64,000 bases of DNA from Luteolibacter rhizosphaerae (GTDB lineage: Bacteria; Verrucomicrobiota; Verrucomicrobiia; Verrucomicrobiales; Akkermansiaceae). The notes under the pieces are model-generated. The model searched no databases. It was not told where the DNA came from and worked only from the letters and a program-made list of their open reading frames with translations. The stretch is taken from contig NZ_JAPDDR010000011.1 of the NCBI RefSeq assembly GCF_025950095.1, forward strand, positions 104,434-168,433. Reading direction: 5' to 3'. Of the stretch, positions 41,728-50,446 are shown piece by piece. How positions within the stretch are numbered: position 1 is the stretch's first letter; every line of letters begins with the position of its first letter. The translations under genes were made by a program, and so were the position numbers.

Positions 41728-41830
41728 AACAGTTTGCGATCCACGAGCAAATAATTTCCGCAATTTGTATTTTGCAGTTGCGAATAAACACAAATTGCGA
41801 CTCATTCGGCTTATGCGAACGCAGTTTGCG
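41728..41830. promoter_or_regulatory. Operator array between repressor and early genes
   Basis: Five sites related to CGCAAWTTGCG: AACAGTTTGCG (41728-41738), CGCAATTTGTA (41759-41769), TGCAGTTGCG (41773-41782), CACAAATTGCG (41789-41799) and CGCAGTTTGCG (41820-41830). They fill the space between the repressor start and the first early gene, as in lambda OR. A matching perfect site is at 40929. Confidence 0.65.
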
Positions 41831-42001
41831 ATAACCCCCGCGCTTCCGGAGTGGGCCGAGGGCCTTCCTGCCGAAATCGTCACTACGGTCCGTCAAGAGG
41901 CGATCCGCCGGAACATGAAGCCCAAGGACCTCGTGAAGGAATGGACCGTCCGAGCGGCCAAAGATCTCACCGCCCAACCCCAAGAAGTCACCACTCCATG
42001 A
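41813..42001 (+). CDS. Small early gene (Cro position)
   Basis: A 62-residue protein MRTQFAITPALPEWAEGLPAE... with helical EIVTTVRQEAIRRNMKP and KDLVKEWTVRAAKDL segments. Its location as first gene opposite the repressor matches cro. An HTH is possible but not certain. Start ATG at 41813; the sixth operator-like site overlaps its first codons. ATGA overlap with the next gene. Confidence 0.6.
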   Translation: MRTQFAITPALPEWAEGLPAEIVTTVRQEAIRRNMKPKDLVKEWTVRAAKDLTAQPQEVTTP

Positions 42002-42303
42002 CAACCGCCCTCACCATCCCGGATCTCTCCCGGCTGATCCGAGACACCACCGCCCGTGCTTGGGAGCCGGTTGCTCACCGCCTCTCCGGCGAGACTGACG
42101 ATGTGCTCCTCGGCAAGCTCACCATGCTCGATGTGATCGGCGACATGCTCTTCACCTCCGACCGGACCTTGGACCCTGCCGAAGAGCGGGAGTTCCAAGC
42201 CGCCAAGGATGCCCTTGGGCGCGGCTGGGACCATCTGAGCCGAAAGTCCCTCGCCCCTCGTCGCCGGACTTCAAAGCGAACCGCCTCTCCCCTTCCCGCA
42301 TGA
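41998..42303 (+). CDS. Early-operon hypothetical protein
   Basis: A 101-residue soluble protein: TALTIPDLSRLIRDTTARAW, then SGETDDVLLGKLTMLDVIGD. It is coupled by ATGA overlaps on both sides (41998-42001 and 42300-42303). No family recognised. Confidence 0.65.
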   Translation: MTTALTIPDLSRLIRDTTARAWEPVAHRLSGETDDVLLGKLTMLDVIGDMLFTSDRTLDPAEEREFQAAKDALGRGWDHLSRKSLAPRRRTSKRTASPLPA

Positions 42304-42575
42304 ACTTCGCTAACTTACCACCCGGCGACCGCTGGGCGATCCTTGATCGCGAGTTGCCCCGCATGATCGCCAATCACGTGGCGGCAGCCTCCGTTGATCC
42401 GTCCGATGAGGTGCCGGTCGCGGAGATCGCTGCAAGGCATGGGATCGGGGAGCGGGCAATGGTCAATCGGCTCCGCGTCCTTGGAGGCAAGCCCTACCAG
42501 CTCGGAACAAATTGGTTCATCCGAAGGAAGTCCCTCGTGACCGTCCTTGAATCCGCCGAGCAGACCACAACCTGA
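42300..42575 (+). CDS. Putative HTH-containing early protein
   Basis: A 91-residue protein whose middle EVPVAEIAARHGIGERAMV looks like a helix-turn-helix, followed by NRLRVLGGKPYQLGTNWF, a wing-like segment. A DNA-binding role in the early operon is plausible. ATGA overlap with the gene upstream. Confidence 0.6.
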   Translation: MNFANLPPGDRWAILDRELPRMIANHVAAASVDPSDEVPVAEIAARHGIGERAMVNRLRVLGGKPYQLGTNWFIRRKSLVTVLESAEQTTT

Positions 42576-42654
42576 GAATCTCGGGGAGCCGGAGACTTCA
42601 CCTTCCGGCCCCCCATTTGGAGAAACCGCCCCACACGGGGCAGCCATAGACGAA

Positions 42655-43170
42655 ATGACAACTACCATTCAAACCGCTCCCGACAAGGGAGAAGTCACCG
42701 GCCAAACGCTCGCCGGTATCGCAGCCCAGACCGGCTTGCCCGAATCCGAGATCAGGAATCTCGCCGAGAAAGCCGGTATCGCCGCACTGGAGGCGCACCT
42801 CGAAGTCTACGAAGAGATCACGATCCCGCTGTCGCTGGTCGTTGTCTCCTCGGGATGCCTCCCGGTCTTTCTGAATGAGCGGACAGTTCGCTACGTCCGC
42901 GAGTGCGCCGAGATCTGCAACGTGGATCCGGACGAATGGGTCGAGGGCTGGATCGGACAGGCACAAGTGGACGACGGCCTTTGCGGTCGTAACGATGTGA
43001 ACTTCGGCGGCATCACCTACGACATGGTGAACGAGCACCACGACGTGGGTTCCCCGCGATCGAAAGAGGAGAAGGAAGAACTCTATGAGAAGCTTCGGGG
43101 GGTGGCGTTTCGCTACCAGCAGGAGCTAAAGCAGGAAGCAGCAGCTTCCGTAGAGGGAGGTGCCGAGTGA
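42655..43170 (+). CDS. Early-operon hypothetical protein
   Basis: A 171-residue protein. After a 30-residue polar start (with an HTH-like AGIAAQTGLPESEIRNLAEKA), residues 45-130 are acidic and aromatic (PVFLNERTVRYVRECAEICN, DEWVEGWIGQ). The C-terminal part is charged and helical. The start at 42655 is chosen because the earlier region encodes another gene's frame. Function unknown; next gene overlaps by four bases. Confidence 0.6.
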   Translation: MTTTIQTAPDKGEVTGQTLAGIAAQTGLPESEIRNLAEKAGIAALEAHLEVYEEITIPLSLVVVSSGCLPVFLNERTVRYVRECAEICNVDPDEWVEGWIGQAQVDDGLCGRNDVNFGGITYDMVNEHHDVGSPRSKEEKEELYEKLRGVAFRYQQELKQEAAASVEGGAE

Positions 43171-43436
43171 GCGACACGAGCCCTTTCATTCCGACGTCGT
43201 GCTTTCTCCTCAGGACGAAGGCGGAGACGCTTGGCAAGGCCTTCATCGCATCCTGCTATGAGTCGGGGCAGGCTTCCGACGAGGACATGGAGGATCGCTG
43301 TGTCACGCTTCTCAATGCTGCGCTCGACGCCGTGATCGAAGCAGAGATTCCGATCCGCGAGGGCATCAAACTCGCGGTAGTGCCGGCTCAACCCCAACAG
43401 CGCTCTGCAGCGCGTGGAAAGCGGGGTGGCCGATGA
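43167..43436 (+). CDS. Early-operon hypothetical protein
   Basis: An 89-residue protein with GTG start overlapping the previous stop (GTGA). Mixed alpha/beta look (FLLRTKAETLGKAFIASCYE, CVTLLNAALDAVIEAEIPI) and a basic tail ARGKRGGR. No recognised family. Confidence 0.55.
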   Translation: MSDTSPFIPTSCFLLRTKAETLGKAFIASCYESGQASDEDMEDRCVTLLNAALDAVIEAEIPIREGIKLAVVPAQPQQRSAARGKRGGR

Positions 43437-43759
43437 AGATGCCTTGCAAGGAACCGCGCTACCACACCGGGGGCATCTGCGGCCCGGATGGCAAGGGGCT
43501 GGCTGAACTTCGGGTCATGGTCATCCCGGATACCTACAAGCGCGATGCTCCCCGCTGGGTCAAAGCACAGGCCAGAGGTATCAGCGTGACCACCCGCAGT
43601 GAGTTTGCTGCGAAGCTCCGCGACATGCGGGCCTCCGGGTACAAGGCAAACCACCGCTACAGCGTCCTCTCGAACCTCATCCACTTCCGGGTGCTTCAGG
43701 AGATCGGCGAGTTCCGGAAATCAAAGCGCCGCAGGGGTAGGAAGGCGGTGGCCGCGTGA
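43433..43759 (+). CDS. Early-operon hypothetical basic protein
   Basis: A 108-residue, strongly basic protein (MKMPCKEPRYHTGGICGPDG; WVKAQARGISVTTRSEFAAK; FRKSKRRRGRKAVAA). Two cysteines occur near the start. It might bind nucleic acid. ATGA-type overlap with both neighbours. Confidence 0.55.
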   Translation: MKMPCKEPRYHTGGICGPDGKGLAELRVMVIPDTYKRDAPRWVKAQARGISVTTRSEFAAKLRDMRASGYKANHRYSVLSNLIHFRVLQEIGEFRKSKRRRGRKAVAA

Positions 43760-44241
43760 AGGGCCTTCACTCGCTTGAGGCCTTCGAACGTGGCCTCCGT
43801 GCGGATAGCGCGGAGGTGTTCGGAGCGCAGTCTTCGGGGAAGCGACCGTATCGCAAGCGGGACGTCGCGGCGCCGCCTCCACCTTGGAACGTGGTGAAGC
43901 TGCCGGACGAACTGGCCGCCCAGGTGGAGGCCATCGCGGGGGCGCTCGACTTAAACCGCACCGGCCTTGCCCGCATGGTCATCGCCGCCGGCACGGAAGC
44001 GGTGCTGCGGCAGTTGGAGTCGGGCGAGGGCCTGACTCTCCCGCTTCGTCTCAACGTCCAGACCGAGAAGCCCGGCTTCTATCACCAGCACCTCCGCACC
44101 GTCACGCCGCTGCGCTTTGAAGCGCTCCGTGCCCGCTACCCGTGGCCCCTCCAGAAGTGGAAGGGCCTTCACAAGGGCGATGCCACGGGCACGCCCATGC
44201 CCCCGCCTGAATCCAACTCATCAACCTCCATCCAAGCATGA
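43756..44241 (+). CDS. Putative ribbon-helix-helix-like early protein
   Basis: A 161-residue protein. The segment VVKLPDELAAQVEAIAGALD LNRTGLARMVIAAGTEAVLR has the strand-helix-helix layout of ribbon-helix-helix (CopG/Arc-like) DNA-binding proteins (about residues 47-87). N- and C-terminal parts are Pro-rich and polar. GTG start at 43756 overlapping the previous stop; the next gene starts four bases before its stop. Confidence 0.55.
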   Translation: MKGLHSLEAFERGLRADSAEVFGAQSSGKRPYRKRDVAAPPPPWNVVKLPDELAAQVEAIAGALDLNRTGLARMVIAAGTEAVLRQLESGEGLTLPLRLNVQTEKPGFYHQHLRTVTPLRFEALRARYPWPLQKWKGLHKGDATGTPMPPPESNSSTSIQA

Positions 44242-44987
44242 TCATTCTTTTCATCCCCGGCTTCGCCGCATCCATCCAACCTCGCCCGCGCGCCACACCT
44301 CTCCCCGACCCGGCACCCGAAAAGGTCACGTCCGGGTCCGACGTGCTGCCCAACACTGCGCCCTACACCGTCAACCAGACGAACCTCATCTACTCCGCCT
44401 CCGTTTCGCTCGCCGCGGCGATGGAGGATGCCAGAGGTATCGAAAAGAACGAGCATCCCCTTTGGCTGATCGAAGCGATCAACGGACGCGCCCTGCACTT
44501 CGGCAGGTCGCACGGGCATCCTTGCGAACTTGTGATCGAGGCGCTTCGGGTCATCGAGGCCTCGGTGCGGGAAAATCCGCTCCGGAGTAAGGACAAGATC
44601 TCCGCTTCCTGGCGGCTGGCCGATGCCGAGTTTGTGGAGCGTGCGCTGCCGATCGTGTTCCTGCTCGCCGACACGGCAATCGGACGCGGCCCGCAGCCGC
44701 AGCCCGGTGCTGTCGGAGAAGGCAGCATGGATGTCGGCCAGGAGATCGAGTTCCCGGAAGGCCAACTGGCGCTCCTGCGGGACGGGTGGCTTCACCTCAA
44801 GAGCGGACCCTCGTCCTATGACATCGAGCTCACCCGCATCCCGAATGCGGAGGCGCTGTTAGGCTGGATCGACCACCTCGGTGGCAAGACCTGGGTGACG
44901 AGCCAGCACCTCCATCAACTTGTCCGCAGCGTGGCCGGATCCCGCGGCTGGCGGCTTCACCCCGTCCCCTCCGGCACCACCACCTGA
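44238..44987 (+). CDS. Hypothetical protein in early/replication region
   Basis: A 249-residue soluble protein with helical middle (LIYSASVSLAAAMEDARGIE, HPCELVIEALRVIEASVREN) and a Trp/His-rich C-terminus. No membrane segment after the first residues (MIILFIPGFAASIQ may be a weak hydrophobic start). No family recognised. ATGA overlap with the upstream gene. Confidence 0.55.
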   Translation: MIILFIPGFAASIQPRPRATPLPDPAPEKVTSGSDVLPNTAPYTVNQTNLIYSASVSLAAAMEDARGIEKNEHPLWLIEAINGRALHFGRSHGHPCELVIEALRVIEASVRENPLRSKDKISASWRLADAEFVERALPIVFLLADTAIGRGPQPQPGAVGEGSMDVGQEIEFPEGQLALLRDGWLHLKSGPSSYDIELTRIPNAEALLGWIDHLGGKTWVTSQHLHQLVRSVAGSRGWRLHPVPSGTTT

Positions 44988-44990
44988 GCC

Positions 44991-45401
44991 TTGCCGATCG
45001 ACCTCCATGCCCGGCCTGAAGCTGGGGCCGCGATGCTCCGGGGACCGAACCCGGAGTATCTGGCCTTCGCTCTGGAAATGAGCCTGGGCGCCCCGGCCGA
45101 TCTGTTCACCCCCGTCATGCAGCGGATCGCCGCAGTATGGCGGGGGCCTTGGTCGGGCGCCACCGCTTTCGAGGACCGGCTCTTCGCTACCATGCGCGCC
45201 GCAGAGTCCGAATGCCCCGGCCTCTGGCTGGCGATCACCCAGTCGGTCGTGGAGCAGCTCGATTATCAAGACGCCCTCTACCGCCGCCACTTCTCGCGGG
45301 CCGTCGGGGAGGTAGAAGCCCTCGACTCTGAGACGCTCCGAACCGCCCGTCGCAGGACTCTCGCCCGCCAGATCCACGCCTACCACCGACTACCTTCCTG
45401 A
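44991..45401 (+). CDS. Hypothetical small helical protein
   Basis: A 136-residue, mostly helical protein (EYLAFALEMSLGAPADLFTP, FEDRLFATMRAAESECPGLW, EALDSETLRTARRRTLARQI). Start is TTG at 44991, three bases after the previous stop, or the ATG at 45033. It lies directly before the replication initiator-like gene. Confidence 0.55.
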   Translation: MPIDLHARPEAGAAMLRGPNPEYLAFALEMSLGAPADLFTPVMQRIAAVWRGPWSGATAFEDRLFATMRAAESECPGLWLAITQSVVEQLDYQDALYRRHFSRAVGEVEALDSETLRTARRRTLARQIHAYHRLPS

Positions 45402-45415
45402 ACCCCTTCGCATCC

Positions 45416-46249
45416 ATGTCCAAGAACCGATGGATCACCTTGCGCTGCAGCGCCGAGATCGACGACTTCCAACGCGATCACCCCAATGCATTTCTTCTGC
45501 TATGCCAGATCGCCCGGCGGGCCCGGTGGGACCGCAAGCCCTGTGAAATCAGCGGCCTGAAGTTCGGCGAGGCATTCATCGGCGACTTCGCTTCGGCGGG
45601 CCTGAAATCCGAGAAGATCTATCGCGGTGCGAAAGGGGCGATCAAACGGTCAGGTTACGCGGCGTTTAGGGCGGCGACCACGGGGGCGACCAAGGCGGCG
45701 GACGGCAGGGCGAGACGGGGAACGATCGCAACGCTCTTGAGTACAAAGATTTTCAAGATCGCAGTCGAGGACAAGGGCGGGTCAAAGGGCGACAAGAAAG
45801 ACGAGAGAACGGGCGATACTCGGGGCGATATCGAGGGCAGCCAGAGGGCGACAAAACAGACAGACCATAATAAAGACAGTACGTCATCGGTCGATGACGG
45901 CGACGGACTGCCTGACGAAGTCGAGTTTTGGAACACGCACCCCGAACTCCCGCGGGTGCTCTCGATGAACCCCGGTCGCTGGCGAAAACTCCGGGCGATC
46001 CGCGAAGTGCCGGAGTGGCCCGAGGGTTGGCGCAGGGCCATCGGCAAACTCGCCGCGTCGGAATTCGCCACCGGCAAGCGCAACGGCTGGAAAGCCAACT
46101 TCGATTTCCTGATCCGCCCCGACAAGTTCGCCGCGATCCTCGACGGGGCCTACGACGACCACGCTCCCCGCAACCCGGTCCGCAAGCCTGCCGGTGTCTC
46201 CGCAGCAGCCTTCAGCCTCAACACCCCCGTTTCCGTCGATGACCTCTGA
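45416..46249 (+). CDS. Replication initiator-like protein (O/DnaT type)
   Basis: A 277-residue protein. The N-terminal part (residues 1-90) looks like a winged helix (AEIDDFQRDHPNAFLLLCQI; FIGDFASAGLKSEKIYRGAK). A long Lys/Asp/Gly/Thr-rich linker (about 95-165) follows, then a C-terminal domain with WPEGWRRAIGKLAASEF and FDFLIRPDKFAAILDGAYDD, a pattern shared with lambda O-like and DnaT-like helicase-loading proteins. It is directly followed by DnaB, whose start it overlaps. It probably recruits the helicase to the phage origin; the origin itself is not located. Confidence 0.72.
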   Translation: MSKNRWITLRCSAEIDDFQRDHPNAFLLLCQIARRARWDRKPCEISGLKFGEAFIGDFASAGLKSEKIYRGAKGAIKRSGYAAFRAATTGATKAADGRARRGTIATLLSTKIFKIAVEDKGGSKGDKKDERTGDTRGDIEGSQRATKQTDHNKDSTSSVDDGDGLPDEVEFWNTHPELPRVLSMNPGRWRKLRAIREVPEWPEGWRRAIGKLAASEFATGKRNGWKANFDFLIRPDKFAAILDGAYDDHAPRNPVRKPAGVSAAAFSLNTPVSVDDL

Positions 46250-47579
46250 GATGCCCCACCTGCCGCTCGTGGAGCGCTCCGTGCTGAGCCTCATGATCCG
46301 CGACGACCGCTTCCGCCGGAGGGCTCTCGGCGAGGGCCTGAAGGCCGAGCACTTCTGGTCATTGCGACCGCTCTGGGAGGCGATCGCCGCTCTCGCCCGC
46401 AGCGGCCATCCGGTGGACGTGGCCACGCTCTCGACCTTCCTTGCTCGGGATGGCCGGATCCTCGAAATTGGCGGTCACGAAGCGCTGCAGGCAATCGCGG
46501 AGCAATCGGTGCCGGGCGACAACTGGACGCAGTGGGTGCGGGATCTCGGCTCCGCACGGGCCCGACGCGTGGCCGTGGAATCCGCGAAGTGGATGGCCGA
46601 GGCTGCCGACGGAGAAGAGGCCTTGGAAGCCGCGGCAGCGGCCGAGAAGGCGATCAAAGAAGCGATCGCCGGACCCACCCGAGCCAAGCCGATGAAGCAG
46701 GTCATGGCCGAGGTTCTGGCAGAGCTTCAGGATCTCGTAAATGCGGGGCCGCTTCCAGGCGTTCCCACCGGGATCGACGAACTCGATGCGATCAGCGGCG
46801 GCATGCGGGCAGGAGAGCTCTGGGTCATTCTCGCGCAGACCAGCGGCGGCAAATCCGTTCTCATGAACCAGCTCGGATTGTCCGGCCTAAAGGCCAAGAA
46901 GCGCGGGGCGTTCTTCAGCGTCGAGATGCTAGCCGGCGTTGTAGGTGCCCGCCTGATCTCCAGCCATGGCGTGATCCCGCTGGAGAAGCTCACGCAGCCC
47001 AAGACCAACACGAAACGCGACTGGAACCTCATCGAGGCACAGATGAAGGAGTTGGCAGCGATGGAGGCCTGGGTGGACGACACGCCGAAGATGTCGCTCT
47101 CGCACGTGGAGGCGGAAGCACAGCGCCTCACGGACGCCCACGGCCCGCTGGGCATCATCGTGGTCGACTACATCCAGATCCTGAAAGGCGAGCGGGCCAA
47201 GAATTCCAACCGCGAGGAGGTCGTCGCCATGATCTCCAGCGGGCTCAAGCAACTTGCCAAGGCGATGAAGTGCCCCGTGGTCACCGGCGCCCAGGTGAAC
47301 CGCAGCATGATCGTCCGCGAGTCCGACGCGATCTCCTTCGATGCCGACGCCATGCTGATGATCGCCGACGACGGCATTAAAGTGGCCAAGATGCGCAACG
47401 GACGGAAGAACGACATTCTCCGCTATCGCCTCAACGGGCAGTACCAACGCTTCGAGCGGATCTCGCAGCGAGAGATCGACGCATTGGAGAAGGCTGAGAA
47501 AGAAGCCGCAGATGAAGCTGCCGACAAGGCCGTAGCCTCCAGAGGCTACGGGGCCGGGCGCAACAAGCAGTTCAAATGA
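46239..47579 (+). CDS. Replicative DNA helicase DnaB-like
   Basis: A 446-residue replicative helicase. The N-terminal DnaB domain is LVERSVLSLMIRDDRFRRRA to WEAIAALARSGHPVDVATLS. The C-terminal RecA-like ATPase has Walker A AQTSGGKS (first position Ala, as often in DnaB), GAFFSVEMLAGVV, Walker B IIVVDYIQIL and an arginine-rich HxxN-like QVNRSMIVRES. It unwinds DNA at the phage replication fork. Start at 46239 (MTSEMPH) overlaps the initiator gene by 11 bases. Confidence 0.92.
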   Translation: MTSEMPHLPLVERSVLSLMIRDDRFRRRALGEGLKAEHFWSLRPLWEAIAALARSGHPVDVATLSTFLARDGRILEIGGHEALQAIAEQSVPGDNWTQWVRDLGSARARRVAVESAKWMAEAADGEEALEAAAAAEKAIKEAIAGPTRAKPMKQVMAEVLAELQDLVNAGPLPGVPTGIDELDAISGGMRAGELWVILAQTSGGKSVLMNQLGLSGLKAKKRGAFFSVEMLAGVVGARLISSHGVIPLEKLTQPKTNTKRDWNLIEAQMKELAAMEAWVDDTPKMSLSHVEAEAQRLTDAHGPLGIIVVDYIQILKGERAKNSNREEVVAMISSGLKQLAKAMKCPVVTGAQVNRSMIVRESDAISFDADAMLMIADDGIKVAKMRNGRKNDILRYRLNGQYQRFERISQREIDALEKAEKEAADEAADKAVASRGYGAGRNKQFK

Positions 47580-48178
47580 TGAAGCCCATACGTCTACCTC
47601 GCCCCCTCAAAGGAAAGCTCCCGTTGCGGGAATCCATTGCGCTTGCTCGACTGTCCGCATGGGACCAAAGCGCCGATGCTATCTGCGCCAACGATTCGGA
47701 CCAAGTAGCTGCAGCACTCGGGATATCCGCGGATGAAGCAGGCGATTTGCTCTCCTCGCTACTTGCTCGCCGCCACATCTTGCTAGTTTCTAAACACTTC
47801 GCCATCTGCTCGCGACTTTCCAAGAAACTGAAGCAAGAGCGGGATCGGAACCGCCTGCGCAGCCGTGGTAGGACTGCGCCTGACTGGTCGACGCATCAAC
47901 GGACGCTTCGCATTTTCCCCGTCCTCCGCGGACCTGTGGAGCGGCCGGCATCTTACAATCGCCCTGCATCCTTCGAGTCCCTGCTCAAAAGCTACGACCA
48001 CTTCCACAAGCGGCAGTGCCCTGCCGACGTTGAGATCCTCACCGAGGCCTGTTATCCTGGCGAACTGTCCACCGTTCTCACCTTCATCGAAGAGCAGAAG
48101 TCGGCGAACCGCACCCCAGTCCTGCTTTACACCCGGAAGGCCGTCTACGTGGGCGTCCGTCGCGTTCCGAAGAGATAG
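47576..48178 (+). CDS. Hypothetical phage protein after dnaB
   Basis: A 200-residue protein overlapping the dnaB stop (ATGA). N-terminal helical part (LALARLSAWDQ..., HTH-like QVAAALGISADEAGDLLSSL LAR), a basic middle (KKLKQERDRNRLRSRGR) and a mixed C-terminus (ILTEACYPGELSTVLTFIEE). A DNA-binding role is possible because of the HTH-like start. No family assigned. Confidence 0.6.
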   Translation: MMKPIRLPRPLKGKLPLRESIALARLSAWDQSADAICANDSDQVAAALGISADEAGDLLSSLLARRHILLVSKHFAICSRLSKKLKQERDRNRLRSRGRTAPDWSTHQRTLRIFPVLRGPVERPASYNRPASFESLLKSYDHFHKRQCPADVEILTEACYPGELSTVLTFIEEQKSANRTPVLLYTRKAVYVGVRRVPKR

Positions 48179-48181
48179 GTA

Positions 48182-48535
48182 TCAACAAACCTCCAGCTTG
48201 AAGTCGACCCGACCATCAGCGGATTGCTGGATTCCATCCACACCCGCCGGCGGTACGATAATCAAGTAGTCGCTCAAACTGGACACCATCACCCAATCGT
48301 TCGGCTGCTGCTTTCCATCGATCGTAAGTTCTTCGTCCCACTCCGAGACATCGATGGCAAGTCGGGCCAAATCGGGTTTCTCAAGGACTCCCCGTGTCAC
48401 CCGGAACGTTCCGACGCCTCTGCATTTCTTTCGATTGCGGCTCTCGGTATCGTAAATCAGACATGCGAACCCGACAGACTTACCGTTGAGATTGGCTTCG
48501 CGCTCCGGCGAGAGAGGTAGATGGTCGGCGCTCAT
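48182..48535 (-). CDS. Small hypothetical protein on the opposite strand
   Basis: A 117-residue protein (MSADHLPLSPEREANLNGKS...; RVTRGVLEKPDLARLAIDVS; NDWVMVSSLSDYLIIVPPAG). Mixed beta/alpha. It is convergent with the gene at 47576 and lies before the lysis genes. Start could also be 48553. No recognised family. Confidence 0.5.
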   Translation of the reverse strand: MSADHLPLSPEREANLNGKSVGFACLIYDTESRNRKKCRGVGTFRVTRGVLEKPDLARLAIDVSEWDEELTIDGKQQPNDWVMVSSLSDYLIIVPPAGVDGIQQSADGRVDFKLEVC

Positions 48536-48654
48536 GTCGGACGCTAGTCCCATCCTGACCGCGGTCAACTTGACGTGAGATCTCGCGGCGAATGTCTTCA
48601 ATCCGACCCCTGCGCCCTCAAGTGTAGCACCCCGGCCAAGCATCCTGTCGCGGT

Positions 48655-48843
48655 ATGAAAACCATTCTTACCGCCGCATTCGGCATATCGCTCGCCTTGA
48701 GTTCCTGCAGCGCGCCGTCCTCCTGGCAGGGTACGCCGAACCCTCTGGATTCTCCGGCGGAGACAGACCGGACCAATTGGCACGGTGAGGCAATGGGGCA
48801 CTTCGGCCCCTTCGGCAATGGGTTCAACAGCTATGCGCCGTGA
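48655..48843 (+). CDS. Small lipoprotein in the lysis region
   Basis: A 62-residue lipoprotein MKTILTAAFGISLALSSC with lipobox LSSC and a Ser/Pro/Thr/Asn-rich mature part ending FGNGFNSYAP. Position before the endolysin suggests an outer-membrane spanin (Rz1-like) role, but this is inference; no inner-membrane spanin partner is seen. Confidence 0.55.
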   Translation: MKTILTAAFGISLALSSCSAPSSWQGTPNPLDSPAETDRTNWHGEAMGHFGPFGNGFNSYAP

Positions 48844-48895
48844 AGCCGTTCAAGTTCGGCTTCAACTACATCTTCCGTCCCCACACCCCCCGCGT

Positions 48896-49345
48896 ATGGC
48901 TACCAATCCCCATCCGATTCAAGGCGAGAACTTCGACCAGTGGTTCGCCCGCCAGAAGTTCGAGCACTTCAGCGCCGACGAGTTCACCAGCTACTTCGAG
49001 GTGACCCGCCGCGGTGTCAGCAACGACTACCCCGCCCGCGACCTGTGGGCGAACATCGTGCCGACGCTCCGGATCGTCGTTGCCCTGCGCAAGCACTTCG
49101 GGCGCGCGGTCACCATCCTCTCCAGCTACCGCAGCCCGGCCTACAATGCCGCGATCTCCGGGGCGGCCACGAAGAGCTATCACATGCGCTTTCTCGCGCT
49201 GGACTTCGCGGTCGCAGGCCACAGCCCCAAGGTAGTATTCGAGCTTTTGAAGAAGTGGCGGAACGAGGGTAAGTTCAAGGGTGGGCTCGGGCTCTACTCG
49301 ACCTTCGTCCACATCGACACCCGCGGAACCAACGCCACCTGGTAA
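48896..49345 (+). CDS. Endolysin, M15 D-Ala-D-Ala peptidase type
   Basis: A 149-residue zinc peptidase of the M15 family used by phages to cut peptidoglycan crosslinks. Zn-binding residues are visible: His and Asp in SYHMRFLALDFAV and His in STFVHIDTRG. ILSSYRSPAYNAAISGAA is the typical upstream element. Start at 48896 follows a short leader. It is followed four bases later by the holin-like gene. Confidence 0.82.
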   Translation: MATNPHPIQGENFDQWFARQKFEHFSADEFTSYFEVTRRGVSNDYPARDLWANIVPTLRIVVALRKHFGRAVTILSSYRSPAYNAAISGAATKSYHMRFLALDFAVAGHSPKVVFELLKKWRNEGKFKGGLGLYSTFVHIDTRGTNATW

Positions 49346-49349
49346 TGCC

Positions 49350-49721
49350 ATGACTGCCGACTCTCCATCCCTGCCGCTCGCCCCTGACCCTTCACCACCC
49401 AAATCCATGCCGCCCTGGCTCATCCATGTTGCGAAATACTACGGCCCTGTGGGCATTCTCTGCGCCTTCGCCATCGTCTGGGGCAACAACATCGACGAGG
49501 AGCGCAAGGCTCAGGCAGAACGCTCCTACCTCGACCAGAAGGCCTTCACCACGGAGATCCTGCGTGTCACCACCGAGCAGACCCGCGTGACAGGCTCGAC
49601 GGCGGAGGCGATCCGGCAGTTCGCCGAGCGGCTGGAGCTGCAGACCGAGGTTATCGAGGCTCAGGGCCGGATCCTCGAAGGTGTGGCGCGGGATTTACCG
49701 CGGCAGCCCATCAGCAGGTGA
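49350..49721 (+). CDS. Holin-like membrane protein
   Basis: A 123-residue protein with one membrane helix (about residues 27-45, YYGPVGILCAFAIVWGNN) and a charged helical C-terminal part (EERKAQAERSYLDQKAFTTE..., AIRQFAERLELQTEVIEAQG). Position right after the endolysin fits a holin or pinholin, but the class is not certain. Confidence 0.6.
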   Translation: MTADSPSLPLAPDPSPPKSMPPWLIHVAKYYGPVGILCAFAIVWGNNIDEERKAQAERSYLDQKAFTTEILRVTTEQTRVTGSTAEAIRQFAERLELQTEVIEAQGRILEGVARDLPRQPISR

Positions 49722-49889
49722 CACATCTCCCTCGCTTCGGCCCTCTTCTATTACACTGAGCCGCGTATTCAAGTCGTGGAGGCAGGTCAGGAGGCCCCTT
49801 AGGATGTTGCAAATTTTAGCGGCACCCTCGCCGGATAGGGCATCAAGATCGCGAGCGATCTCCTCTTCGAGCTTTTGGGTAGTGTACAT
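49695..49889 (-). CDS. Small antisense hypothetical protein
   Basis: A 64-residue helical protein MYTTQKLEEEIARDLDALSG... ending SVIEEGRSEGDVSPADGLPR. Overlaps the 3' end of the holin-like gene by 27 bases on the other strand. Coding status is uncertain; kept because its helix pattern is regular. The next 200 bases (to 50116) hold no other gene. Confidence 0.4.
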   Translation of the reverse strand: MYTTQKLEEEIARDLDALSGEGAAKICNILRGLLTCLHDLNTRLSVIEEGRSEGDVSPADGLPR

Positions 49890-50116
49890 GGGAGGTTTTG
49901 TTTGGGTGATCCCGCTGCCGCCGGTGGAGCAGCGGGATCGAGCACGGGGCTCGCTGGGGGGAGGTGTATCAAGCGGGGGGAAGCTTGACCACTACACGAA
50001 TACGTACCTTCGATTACTTGGCTAGAGGGTTTTTTACTACAGAAATGTAGGTATTCAACTGACAGCGTTTCTTGACGTCTCGTAAAATGGGCTTAGCGGT
50101 TCAGGCGTTCACTCCC

Positions 50117-50389
50117 ATGAACCCCAGACACTACTTCAAGGTCGGCATCCGCGATGACTTCGCGCTCGATATGGTGGTCGAGCTGCGCCCTTCAGCGTAC
50201 AACGGACAGGCTCCGGCCACCGAGTCCGAACGGATCGCCCGCGACATGCTGGTGAACTTCATGCGCCACGAGTGGGATTGGAACGGGGAGGACAAGGAGA
50301 TCAGGCCCGTACAGGTCCGCTTGGAAGTGCCCAAGCCGCTCAACGCCTACCACATGGCCCATGGCGCTCTGTGGTGCTCGCGGTTCTAG
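50117..50389 (+). CDS. Small hypothetical prophage protein
   Basis: A 90-residue protein MNPRHYFKVGIRDDFALDMV... with a predicted beta-rich middle and QVRLEVPKPLNAYHMAHGAL. Start at 50117; a longer GTG/ATG form from 50072 is possible. No family recognised. Confidence 0.5.
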   Translation: MNPRHYFKVGIRDDFALDMVVELRPSAYNGQAPATESERIARDMLVNFMRHEWDWNGEDKEIRPVQVRLEVPKPLNAYHMAHGALWCSRF

Positions 50390-50446
50390 CTTTAGAGGTA
50401 AACTAGGGGTGCCGGAGGAGTGGCTGGTGGGGGCGTGAGGGGGCGG

